64,000 bases of DNA from Pyropia yezoensis (taxonomy: Eukaryota > Rhodophyta > Bangiophyceae > Bangiales > Bangiaceae). Positions 9,170-19,124 of this stretch are shown piece after piece. The stretch's first letter is position 1. Each line of letters starts with the position of its first letter. The notes beneath the pieces were generated by a model, which ran no database searches, was not told the origin of the DNA, and was given only the letters and a program-made list of their open reading frames with translations. Location: positions 12,878,568 to 12,942,567 of the forward strand of contig CM020618.1 in NCBI GenBank assembly GCA_009829735.1. The letters are read 5' to 3'. The translations under genes were made by a program, and so were the position numbers.

Positions 9170-12100
9170 TCATGGTTGGCTTGCCGCTCTGCTCTGACTT
9201 GGAGCAGGGACTTCATCCCCCGACGTACGAGTGCTACGTCGGCGTATAGATATGCCCGCAGCCTGGCAGTATCTACGGACCTTCTCTACTGGTAGGTCCT
9301 CTACAAACTCCCATGTGTCGGAAGTTGGTCCATACCCGAACCACCTGACTCGGAGCATGAGTCGCCCCCACTCATCGTATCCGTGTCCGACAAACTTGTC
9401 GAACACCGCCTCCAACGGTTTATTGGAGGAGGTCGGCAAGGATGGGACTTTCCATGCTTGCAAGGCCCTTTCCCAAGCGGGATCTCCCTCTGGGGGTTCG
9501 GGTGCGCGAGTCGCGTGATTCCCATTTATCGTCCGGATACCATCATCACTCTCGATGGTTAACCGCCGTCCATCCGTCTTAAGGATGTGATATGGTCCCA
9601 GAGTTTTGAAGACCAATTTCCCTCCCTTATTGTCGTGGGAGTTGACATAAATCCAATCTCCAACTCGGAGCGGATCGCGACGATGTCTGACTCGGACATC
9701 GAAGTACCTCTTGTAACGAGCTTGGGCCTTCTCCATAGTAGCCCGGACAAGGGGTATCATCTCCTCCAGTCTCTGGAGTAGGGAGGCTTTCGCCTGACTC
9801 GGTGTTTGAGTCGAAGTCTCACCCTCTGTCTGGGTGAGACGCTCCACAGCTACTGACGGAAGTCGTCGGGGGCAGATGAAGGCAAACGGTGCCTCTCCCG
9901 TACTACTGTGTACCTGGGAGTTGTATGCTGTCACGAGTAGTGACGCATAACGAGCCCATGTGACTACGTGGTCATGGACATAGTGACGCAACTGGCGCAC
10001 TAGAGTCCTGTTGAATCGTTCCACCTGCCCATTAGTCTGGGGGTGGTAAGGGGTTGCGAAATTCGTCTGCACCCCCCACATCTTCATGACTCCCTGATAC
10101 AGGACGGACGCAAACTGTGGTCCGTTATCCGAAAGGATAGAGTCGGGGATGCCATAACTGGCAACCCAGACGTCGAGTAACTCACTCAGAACGTCCACGG
10201 CTGTGATATCCTTGAGTGGGGATACTCGCGTGAGCTTAGTAAAGCGATCACACATCACCAGAAGGTACTCATATCCCTCTGGTGTTCGTGGTAGTGGACC
10301 GAGTAGGTCCACTGATATCGCTGCAAACGGCTCTGTTGCAGGAAAGAGTCTCATGGAAGAAGTCTGCCGGGACTCCATGAGTCTATTCTTTGCGCAAGTC
10401 GCGCATGCGGCTACATACCCGTACACATCAGCCACGAGTGATGGCCAATAGTACTTCTTGCGTAGGGTCTGATACATCCTCGTAGACCCTGTGTGTCCAC
10501 CCAACGGTGAGGAGTGCTCCCGTTGGAGGATACTCTTGCGTAACTCCTTGGGGACGACGACTTGCTTGTCCCCCTGGGTATATCCCTTACGGCAGAGTAT
10601 GCCGTTGTCATTCAGGAAGAACCGAGTCGGTTGAGCCTGGTCGAGCTCCTTCCTGAGTCGTCGACAAAGTTTGTCGCTCTCCTGTGCCTGGACAAACTCA
10701 TCCAGAGACACGGGTAATAGCTTGGCCATGCCAGGCATCCTCGGGTCGAGGACAGTTCCGGAGCGAGTGGTCACTGCCACATGAGGGAGTTCCTCAGGGA
10801 TGGGGGAAGAGTCTTTCCCATCCGTCGGTATGCGAGACAACGCGTCCGCAACCGCATGCTTCGGGCCTGGCCGATACTCAACGTCATAATCGAACTCAGC
10901 GAGGCAGAGTCGCCATCGATTGAGTCGGTTATTCGTACAGGCTGTAGTGGTGAGTATCCACTTCAGAGCCTTGTGGTCACATCGAATGAGGAACTTCCTT
11001 CCTTCGATGTATGGCCGTAGCATGGAGACTGCTCATACTACGCCAAGGCCCTCTACCTCCGTCACAGAATAGTTCTTCTGGGCCGGTGAGAGTCCTTTGC
11101 TAAAATAGCCAACGGGTAAATACTCCCCCGAAGGCTGTTGTTGGAGTAAGCAACAACCGAGTTGGTCGTGACTTGCGTCCACATCAACGATGTAGTGAGC
11201 CCCCGGTCTGGGGATCGCTAACACCGGTGGGTTGCAGAGGAGTTCTCGCAACCTATCAAACGCTTCTTGCTCCGGGGGTTTGGGAGCATTCAAGCGCTTG
11301 GGCATCTTGGAACTTACCAAGTGGTTCAACGGTGCAGACACTTCGGCATAGTTCGCCACAAAGCGTCTGTATACGTTACACATACCCAGGAAGCTCCTGA
11401 GTTGTGTCTGCGTCTGGGGGAACTTCGCCCGACGGATGGCCATGAGGTTCTTCTCATTGACCAGAATGCGACCTGGCCGGACTATATGGCCGAGGTACTC
11501 CACCTCATTACTAAAGAGGTGACACTTCGTAGGTTTGAGTGTTACTCCTGCTTCACCCAACAGGGTAAACACTCTGTCCAAGTGGGACAGGTGCTCTTCG
11601 GCAGTCCCGGAGAACACAATGATATCGTCCAGATACACCAGGGCGATCTGCCACTTGACTCCGGCAAGTATCAAGTCAATAGCACGCTGGAAAGTCGCAG
11701 GTGCATTGCAAAGCCCGAAAGGGAGCCGTGTACACTGATAAACTCCACAGTGACACGTGAAGGTGGTCAAGTGTCTGTCCTCCTTGCGGATGGGTATCTG
11801 CCAGTACCCCGCGTTGCAGTCCAACGTGGAAAAGTACTGTGCCTCACCGAGTGAGTCGAGGCAATCGTCCATACGGGGTAAGGGGTAACTATCCCTTACC
11901 GTCCGCTCGTTTAGCTTACGATAATCAATGCAGAACCGCATTGTGCCGTCTGACTTGGGCACCAAGACTATGGGACTGGCCCACTCACTTGAGCAAGGCT
12001 CAATGATACCCATGTCTTGCATCCGTTGGACCTGCTCTCGGGTGAGTTCCCGTGAGTCTGATCCCATACGGTAGGGACTCAGGCGAACTGGCCTAGCCCC

Positions 12101-13203
12101 TGGCTTCAACACGATTCTGTGTTCGGTGGCCTTGATGAGCCCAAGGTCACCATTCCACAACTTGTGATGCTTCTGGATTAACTCATCCAGTCGTCCATGT
12201 AAACACTCCGGGATGTTCTCCCGATGTACCGTCGGCGACTTAGCCGTCGATGAACTCGATTGGTCGGCAGAGCCTGCCGTTCCAATATCCTTCCATTGCT
12301 GTTGAGTCACAGCAACGACATTCCCCTCAAAGGTAGAGATCGACGCAATCTTCATGCCTCCGGGGAGTCGTCGAGGTTCCTCCGACGTGTTGAGGACCTC
12401 CACCCACCAAGTTTGGTCATCCCCACAAGTCATGGGGCCCCATGCAACTTGCACTTGGTGAGTATGATAGACTCGGTCCACGGGGGAAACGAGTCCATTC
12501 CCTCGAAACCGTGTGCGTACTCGCACAAAGGTCCTTGATCGGGGCGGGACTACCGTACCCTTACATACTCGTACATGGGTCGTAGAGCCTCCACCCTTGG
12601 GAGATTTTTCCCTAGGTTGATGAGTCGTAGGGGAAACAGTCCTCCCTTTACGCAATATGGGGAAAGTCTCTCCATTGCGCATTCGGATTACCCCTTCCGG
12701 TCCACAGACGGCCGGGACATGGAGGTCCAGATAGTCAGTTCCCAGGAGTACGGGAACTGACATATTGGAGACTACTCCAAAGTTCACCTGCGTCTGGTAA
12801 AACCCAATGCAAACAGTCAATGCAATAGACCCAACAATGGGGAGGAGTCCCCCATTGACATCAAACATACGCCACTCGGGTGAGCCGGCGGGACTCACAT
12901 CCGTCCCCTCTGGCAATAAGTCTTGCCTAATGAGAGAGGCAGCAGAGCCTGTGTCGACTATAACACGAGAGGTAAACTCATATCCATCCTGCAGCCAGAG
13001 TCGAGCTGCGACCTGGTAGTTACTCCCTACCAGCACTGACACAATCCGACTCGGGTCGTGCTTCTGAGGAGGGACCTTGTCTCTAGGCCACACCCCTCGA
13101 GGTCGAGTCAGGACCTTCACTCTCCCATGGGTCGGTGAGTGTGAAGCAACCCGCTTCATTACCGCTGGAGCCTTTGGGTCAGTCTTAGTCCCAGCGGCTA
13201 GGC
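9170..13203 (-). pseudogene. pol: Chromovirus Pol: protease, RT, RNase H, integrase, chromodomain (one stop codon)
   Basis: Pol is read in the -1 frame relative to gag, from the frameshift site. In order: aspartic protease with VIVDTGSAASLI; reverse transcriptase with SEWASPIVLVPKSDGTMRF, RLPFGLCNAPATFQRAI and the catalytic LVYLDDIIVF; RNase H (VDVDASHDQLGCCLLQ); an HHCC zinc finger (start HSSPLGGH, end CATCAKN); and the integrase core with SVDLLGPLP, SDNGPQF and the glutamate of NGQVERFNRTL. The C-terminus is a chromodomain (DEWGRLMLRVRWFGYG, then TSDTWEFVEDLP), which places the element in the chromoviruses; such domains steer integration to marked chromatin. One TGA at 11033-11035 interrupts RNase H; both flanking frames are otherwise open over about 4 kb. 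RT and integrase catalytic residues are present. Confidence 0.95.
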
Positions 13204-13210
13204 GTTTCCC
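13162..13210 (-). promoter_or_regulatory. -1 programmed ribosomal frameshift signal between gag and pol
   Basis: Minus strand: slippery heptamer G-GGA-AAC (13210-13204), placed in the gag frame exactly as X-XXY-YYZ requires. After GCC comes the gag TAG (13200-13198). Six bases after the heptamer begins a stem, CCGCTGG (13197-13191) pairing perfectly with CCAGCGG (13168-13162) across a 22-base loop. The pol frame is open from 13210 onward and lies -1 to gag. Heptamer, spacer and stem are the standard parts of a -1 frameshift element; function is inferred. Confidence 0.88.
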
Positions 13211-14961
13211 TCATCCGACTCGGATGATGGAGTATCCTTGCCACTTGAGCTGGGGGAAGAGGTTTCCCCCTTCTCAAGCGTGGACTCATTCTCTGACTGA
13301 GGTTGAGTCATGGCCGTCACACGTGTGGTGTGCGGCCGGGTATCCGAATCAGTCCTCGGAATACCGAGCTTCCCAATACGAGCCAACAGGGCTCTCAGTC
13401 GAACGTCCAGAGTGGGGCATTGGGCTGCCCAGTGTCCCGACTTGGAACACTGCCAACACGGCCGATCACTCATTGACGCCGATGGCCCCGCTTTTCCCTG
13501 TGACTTATCAGGGATAGCGGCCACCATACCTTCCGTCTCTCGAGTTGAGGACGAAGGTACTGCAGGGTACGTCCGCGTGTAGGAAGGCACCCTTGCAGTT
13601 CTGCGGAAGCGACTTGCTTCCACTCCCTTAGCTTCTTTCTCTCGTTCCTTCCGCTGCTCAGACACGAGCCAGCGGTACTCATCACCCTTAGTCTGGGCGA
13701 TGTGTGCCAACTCCGCCAGAGTCATGGTCGGAGTATTACGCTCTCGCACAGTCGCTCGAGCTGCTCGGTGGACACCCTCCACAAAGCGTCCCATAATGAC
13801 TCCTTGGGGATATAGGAATCCACAGAGGACGTTCAGCTGACGGAGTCGTTCAGCGAACTCCCGTTCCTCTTCACCCTTACTCTGGGTGGCGCGGTTGAAC
13901 TCTTCAACCTGCGCAGCCATGGAAGCCTCGTCTGCGTGAAGACGAAGGATCCAATTAACCAACTCCAGGTAGGAGGTCACCTCACCCGGGTTCCCACCAT
14001 GCCGACTTGGCATGGCGTTCATCACCTCGGAGCGGAGTGGCTCCTTGGTGAAGTCCTGAAGCATGAAAAACGCTTCAGCTTCAGAGACATCATTGTCATC
14101 GCAGGCTTTTGCGAACTTCCGCAAAAACTGGAAGACTTTCAGGGGTGGTGTCCCGTCCTATTCTGAACGGACCCCGAAGGATTGCGCAACGTGTTTCTTG
14201 CGCCGGCCCAGGGTACGGGCCTGACTATTCGAGTAGGTCAACGACTTGTTGACCAACCCGTATGTCTCACAGTCGAAAACATCCTTGAACAATGGATTAT
14301 TCACCACTATCTATCCTGGGACGACTCTAGTCCCCAGACGGTCCGTGTGAGTCACACGACCACGTCGGGTAAGATCCTCTTCACCCGACTTGCCACTTGC
14401 AGAGGACTCAGACTCTGAGTCCACCTCACGACGGAGAGTACGTCGAATCTCCCGTCGCTTCTGACGCCTCGAGGCCTGCTCAGGCGGAGGGGTGTTCCCC
14501 TTCAACGCCTTCCCCACCTCCTCTCGCACGACTTGTGCGATGGCAGTCATCACCGAGTCATCCACGATACCGGATGAGCCAGGTGGAGCTTGACTCGAGC
14601 TCCCACCCGGTCCTTCCGACACCAGTCGTGGCGCGGACCCACCAACCCGGGGTACGGAACTCCCCGTCCCGTCACCTCTGCCGGTCGGCGGTCCCATGCC
14701 GAAGTGAGTGTCGTCACTCCCCGAAGAGGTTGCCGGAACCTGACGCTGGCTCGGCGCTCCCACCGGAGAAGGGCGAACTCCGCCCGTCTCTTCCGGGGAC
14801 GGCCTGGGAAGGAACCTGGCCGACCGCCGTCGGGGTCCAACCTCTGGACCCACCACATCCGCACTGCCCGGCCTGGGTGGTACTCCGCCCGTCGGGGGAG
14901 GACTACGCTCCCCCTCCCCAGGTACACTCGGCGCAATGGGGGGGTCTCCCTCACCAGCCAT
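13198..14961 (-). pseudogene. gag: Chromovirus Gag with zinc knuckle (two in-frame TAG codons)
   Basis: The start is taken at the ATG of MAGEGDPPIAPS (14961); an upstream in-phase codon is only GTG. The N-terminal ~200 residues are Pro/Ser/Gly-rich and end in a basic/acidic stretch. The capsid-like region follows (RKFAKACDDNDVSEAEAFF, later GEEEREFAERLRQLNVLC, GRFVEGVHRAARATVRE). Near the end is one CCHC zinc knuckle, CWQCSKSGHWAAQC, for nucleic acid binding. Two TAG codons interrupt the frame, at 14311-14313 and 14158-14160; the roughly 50 codons between them stay open and join smoothly to the capsid region. Gag ends at a third TAG (13198-13200), which follows the frameshift heptamer. The internal stops suggest an inactive copy; suppression or a master-copy difference cannot be excluded. 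Confidence 0.85.
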
Positions 14962-15278
14962 CTCCACAAGAGTCACGTGAAGTCAACCAAAACGACCAAA
15001 CGGTGTCCAGAGTCGGGGATCGTCAGCTAGGGAGTTCCTAGAGCACGTTCCACCCCTCCACCTACCTCAAGGAAGGCGGTGAGCTTTCCCGAAACTCCGG
15101 GTCTCCCACCAAGACTCACGGTGGCCAACCTCGTCACCCAGCGAACGCTCGGAACGTAGGCGAGTCGATCGTGTCACCGGAAGTCTCGGTGCCGAAGGGG
15201 GAGAGGGGCCAACTTGGTCCCGTCTCCGGTCAAGGGAGGTACCAAAGTCGATATCCTCTCCCCCGCTGATCCACCAAC
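14962..15278 (-). other. Retrotransposon 5' leader between LTR and gag
   Basis: 317 bases without a gene: the untranslated leader of the genomic RNA. It begins with the primer-binding site and probably contains the packaging signal, which cannot be located by eye. Confidence 0.7.
15260..15276 (-). other. tRNA primer-binding site
   Basis: Two bases inside the 5' LTR the minus strand reads TGGTGGATCAGCGGGGG. The TGG would pair with the CCA end of a tRNA; I cannot say which tRNA. Confidence 0.7.
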
Positions 15279-15817
15279 TGTAGCAGTACTCCCAACCACC
15301 AACCCCGAGTCAGGGAAGGAAGAGGAGTATTGCCGATATCCCAACTTGGGACACCGGAAGCAAGCACCTCCACACAGCCGAACACGGAACTTGCGTGTGG
15401 TGATCGGGTCAGCTCACCAAGGCACGAACAAGATGTGTCGGAGCCAGACGGTGTTTACTTGCTTGGCCAGCCAAGGTGGGCCCTCCCCGCCTTGCTGTCC
15501 CTCCTTATCAACCCTCCTCACACGCTCACGCAACCCCTCAAAACACTCAGAAAATGAACCCTCAAACAAACCAATCATATCACTCCACATGCAAAGCACT
15601 CAAAGCGTAGCAATCCGTCTGGCTCCCGTGCAAAAATCCCAAGAAACAAATACCAGCAGCATTACCCTGCACTAGTATGTCGGAAGTCCTAGTCGAATTT
15701 CCGTCCAGAAGTCAGAAGTTTCACCATCGTGGGTCGGGTGAATTTCGACTTCCGGTCAGGTCCACTTGATCCGAATCTCCAAAGTATTGGTACCGAATTC
15801 CGGCCCAATCTCCCACA
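15279..15817 (-). repeat. 5' LTR (right), 539 bp
   Basis: Gap-free copy of 5650-6188 with four substitutions, near window positions 15403, 15770, 15790 and 15798. It is the promoter LTR for the minus-strand element. Confidence 0.95.
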
Positions 15818-15822
15818 TTGCC
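15818..15822. repeat. Target-site duplication TTGCC, right copy
   Basis: Matches 5645-5649 and marks the junction with the interrupted hAT sequence. Confidence 0.9.
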
Positions 15823-16522
15823 GCCCGCCCCGTGCTCCACCGCCACACACGGCTTCTCCGCGATAGGGTAGCCGTCCAAGCCAAGGAAAGCTCGCCTGCG
15901 GTCTCCCCCAGGCGAAGGAGGGAGCGCTGGGCCCCCCGGGCGCGACGCCGCACTTCCACCGCCATAAAGCGGGGGCGCCGACTCTGTCGGGGGGGGCCAC
16001 ACGCCACCCGAAGGTGTGGCACGTCACAGAAGATGGGCTACCGCAGACGCGTCCCCCACCCAAACGGCACCCGCACGCGGAGAGAGGTGCGCGACGGCGA
16101 GCGCACGTGGGTCTGACGACGGAGGCCCGCAGTGACCGCCCTGCGTCCCCGCTGGCGCTTATGAAGCGGGCACGGGCCACCATGCGACCAGCGGTCGGAT
16201 GGTGGGTTCAGGAGGCTCCTGCCCCCCCTCTCCAGGGCTGCCCACACGCGGTCCTCGACCCGCACGCAGCACGGCCCACCCCCCACTCGGGCTCTGTGGG
16301 CCGCATGTGCGCTCCACGAGCAGCACAAGTGCCCACCGGTACGTGTCCTCTGGACAGATTTGAATGCCGAGGGCGTCGCCCATGAGTGGAAGCTCGACTA
16401 ATAATTTCGCAACCAGGGTGGGATGACCTGCGCCACCAAGCACACTCAAATACGCAAATCATGTTTCGGTCATGTCCTATCTGACATGAATTCAACATGA
16501 ATTTACGCATGAATTTAAATCA
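15823..16522. other. Right-hand internal part of the split hAT element
   Basis: No recognisable gene. GC-rich at the left, ending in AT-rich sequence with AATTCA/GAATTT words at about 16480-16520 that resemble, in inverted form, the subterminal repeats at 4088-4160. This is probably the 3' part of the hAT transposon. Confidence 0.45.
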
Positions 16523-16568
16523 CCCCCCAATTCAATACAACCCTGCAGGCAGGCCACAACCGCCACTG
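16523..16568 (-). repeat. hAT right terminal inverted repeat (degenerate)
   Basis: The reverse complement begins CAGTGGCGGTTGTGGCC and shares the GGGTTG core with the left end at 4044. Confidence 0.5.
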
Positions 16569-16624
16569 ACACGAGCTTCCACCGGTACCCATTCGGCCCG
16601 ACCCAATCGGGGCCTAGCGATCTT

Positions 16625-16739
16625 GTGCGTCCCGTAAAAAGTGGACGTGCACGGGTCGTGCAGTGTGGGTTTGATTGGTCCAGTGGCCGATATTTGACAT
16701 GATCACGACACGAGCACGTCCACTTTTTACGGGACGCAC
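16625..16739. repeat. Foldback element with perfect 26-bp arms
   Basis: Arms 16625-16650 and 16714-16739 are perfect reverse complements (26 of 26) around a 63-base spacer. The pairing stops abruptly on both sides. It lies between the hAT right end and the long inverted repeat starting at about 16742. Confidence 0.9.
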
Positions 16740-16741
16740 TA

Positions 16742-16881
16742 TAGAGTGGGGTTGTGTTAAAAATTTCAGGGTGGGGTTGGGTGGTGCTGGCACCTGGATG
16801 CAGAAGCGTCGCTCGTGTCATCTGGACTGCCAGGGGAGGGCGCCCGCCGTGTATATAGGACCCACAGGGTGGGGTTGGGTT
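16742..16881 (+). repeat. Left long terminal inverted repeat
   Basis: Aligns with the reverse complement of 26217-26357. Shared landmarks in order are GGGGTTGTGTT, AAAATTTCAGGGTGGGGTTG, GTGTCATCTGG and CCCACAGGGTGGGGTTGGGT. Roughly 75-80% similar by eye. Confidence 0.75.
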
Positions 16882-17181
16882 TGCCATGCGGACTTCAAGT
16901 CTCTTCCTGTGGAGTTATGCAATTCGTACTTCCCCTACTACGAAACCACAACACTAGGAGAGAGCGGCAAACACGCTCCAAAACCGCGCGAAGGATCCGC
17001 GCCGATTTTAGAGCGGTCCCCCCTTGCATTGCCGTCCGTTCCGTCCTGGGTCTGCTTGGCCCGACGTGCCACACGAGGCCCGGCCCTCACGGTCAGCGCT
17101 CTTCCCTTCACCTGACGCAGGCGCCCGGCTCCCCCCGCCCCCCCGCCCCCCTGCCCTCTCTGCCCTCCCCCCCTCCCAGTA

Positions 17182-18582
17182 ACCACGATCCTGTCCCACC
17201 CGTACGCCGAGGACCCCAACGGTGCAGTGGAGCCGATTGCTGCAACACCTCCGACGTCATCCACGATGCCAGCCGGTGGATCCCCCGCTGGTGAAGCAGC
17301 TGCGGACTCAACGGGCGCCCCAGCAAACGCGTCTGTTGGTAAGGAGATGACGGACGACAAGGGCACTGTCAACGAGCTCTGTAATCGAGAGAGTACAGGA
17401 CGATACAGGGTAAGCTTGAGTGACTTCACTTCCGCAGCCTTCCTCCCCTTGAATTTCCTCTTTCTATGAAGCCTTCCTCGCTACATGTGCTCATATGAGA
17501 CCTCTGACACACATGCACGCACATCGCCATCGCAACTTTTATGCCCTGGCCTGCTTCTCCGTATCTTTTTTCTTCCAGATAACAAAAAGAAAACTGTCGA
17601 GAACGTCGTTTTTCACTCAGGGGCTTCTTCAGCAGTGTACTTTTCCTCGTCTACGCGAGGGACCGCCCACGTTATGTACCTGTCGAAGACGGCACTTGGC
17701 ACGTTTTGGAAGGACAACCCTTCGACGTGAGGTGCGCCTAAGGCACAAAACAGCCCAGTTGCCGTTGCACTGGGCGGGCGGAGCGTCCTTCACGTGGGTG
17801 GCGGCCGGGGATGCATTGCCCCACTCGTCTGCTCGCGCATGGCCTCCAGCCTATCATGCCTTCATGACACGGAGGTTGACTTCGAGCATCCTACCAGGGT
17901 GGATGCGATGAGAGACGCTGTGCCGAGAGCTCCCCAGAGCATCTCGTGATCAAGCAAACACTGGAACGTTTATCCATCCCTCCGTTTTCAGCGCCGTCGT
18001 ATATTGCACTGTGTGGGCTCTTCTTCTTTATTTTTGGTCGTTCTTGACTACTCACCACATTGCATTTGTTTTGTCATTTATGCATTTTTTTGCTGTTTCT
18101 ACACGACACAGGCCCCGTACAAAGCCCTCGAGGGCAAGCTGACCGCGTGTGGCTTCTTAGAGGAATGCGGGGCAACGTGCTCTGGGTCTTGGCGGGTCGT
18201 GTACCCACGCGACGGACGCCCATTCGTTGGCTGCTCGGGGTGGAGACCAGGCGACCCTCCCACACGGGCAGGGGGCCATTTTGCGTGCAAGATCAAAGAT
18301 GGTGTGGACGCCGACCTGGTACGCCAGTACAACGAAAACGGGTCACCGGCCGACCCCCAGCCTATGGGCGAGCAGTGCTCTTTTATCGCGCCAAAGCACC
18401 ACAAGGGCAGGGTGTGCAGCCGCCACGGCAGCGAAGAACCCGCGCTCGTCAGAGCTGGGGACAGTCAATGCCCGGTGCGGGCACGTCTGCTCTACCCGGC
18501 GGTGGTCACCGACCCTACAAGCATTCGTGTCATCCTCATTTTGGTCGGTGAGCACAACCACATCTTCCCAGGATTGATATAG
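17182..18582 (+). CDS. MULE transposase gene, 5' exons with EHNH zinc-finger region
   Basis: Upstream part of a spliced transposase gene. One exon ends at 17409 before GTAAGC; the next begins at 17579 after TTCTTCCAG; another begins at 18112 after ACGACACAG. The last exon encodes a Cys/His-rich segment with CGATCSGSWRV, CSGWRPGD, HFACKI and, at its end, CPVRARLLYPA with VILILVGEHNH. This resembles the FLYWCH/WRKY-like DNA-binding module that precedes MULE transposases. The frame stops at TAG (18580-18582), shortly before an inserted MITE. The middle exon (17579 to about 17950) is degenerate in all frames, so the gene is probably broken; exon joins are inferred. Confidence 0.5.
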
Positions 18583-18615
18583 TTTGCGAAAGCATCCATC
18601 GTTAGCAAAAACATG

Positions 18616-19124
18616 CGATAATTATTGAAAACGTTTCTGATAGTTAACGCCCAGGAGCCACGTGTTAGGACGACAGCAATGAATTAACCACGTCGTGCCC
18701 AACACGAGCCGCCTGACGAGCTGCGGACACGGCTTTCGGAAAAGGCGTAGAGCCTAAATTGGGCCGCGTAGTACGCAGGCGGCGGAGAACTTGCCGCGTG
18801 GGGCGGCCGCACCCGCCGATTACAGTACGCCGCGAAGGATGTGAAGTCCTAGTCGGCGTAGGTAGCTCCTATCGTCCTCGTGGTGTGGGTCTGGATCTTG
18901 GCTGGGCACGCTGCCGAACTGTATCGCGGCTACATACATAGTTCCGAAGACGACGACAGGGTGCGGCACTGCCGCGTGATCAGGCGGTCCGGTCTGGTCT
19001 GATGGGCCTCCGAGCCGACACGTGGTGGAACACGTGGACGTCTGGTAATCATTATCGTTCTGGTTCTCCTGAACGTTATTCTTTTCGGATAGTTTACTCG
19101 ATAATGTTGACTCAATAATTATCG
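18616..19124. mobile_element. 509-bp MITE with 13-bp TIRs
   Basis: CGATAATTATTGA at 18616-18628 is the exact reverse complement of 19112-19124, and more AT-rich partial symmetry continues inside. No coding capacity is visible. It lies between the zinc-finger exon and the transposase-core exons of the MULE gene. Confidence 0.6.

Larger units (their letters stand above)
5650..15817 (-). mobile_element. Ty3/gypsy chromovirus LTR retrotransposon with antisense ORF
   Basis: The element is 10,168 bp and lies on the minus strand. Its order is 5' LTR (right), primer-binding site, leader, gag, -1 frameshift signal, pol (protease, RT, RNase H, integrase, chromodomain), hairpin, then a long ORF on the opposite strand, a polypurine tract and the 3' LTR (left). 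The LTRs are equal in length and differ at 4 of 539 positions by eye, so the insertion is young. Gag has two in-frame TAG codons and pol one TGA; gag-pol has no frameshift mutation, so most of the structure survives. It interrupts the hAT remnant. Confidence 0.95.
4044..16568 (+). mobile_element. Degenerate hAT DNA transposon split by a retrotransposon
   Basis: The left end (CAGTAGAGCGGCGGGAGCC) and the reverse complement of the right end (CAGTGGCGGTTGTGGCC) align imperfectly, as expected of hAT termini that start CAG. Both ends are followed inside by repeats of AATTCATG-type sequence (4088-4160 and 16480-16520). The left part carries a hAT transposase remnant. Removing the 10.2 kb chromovirus leaves an element of about 2.35 kb. 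I do not find a matching 8-bp target duplication, so the exact ends are tentative. Confidence 0.55.
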
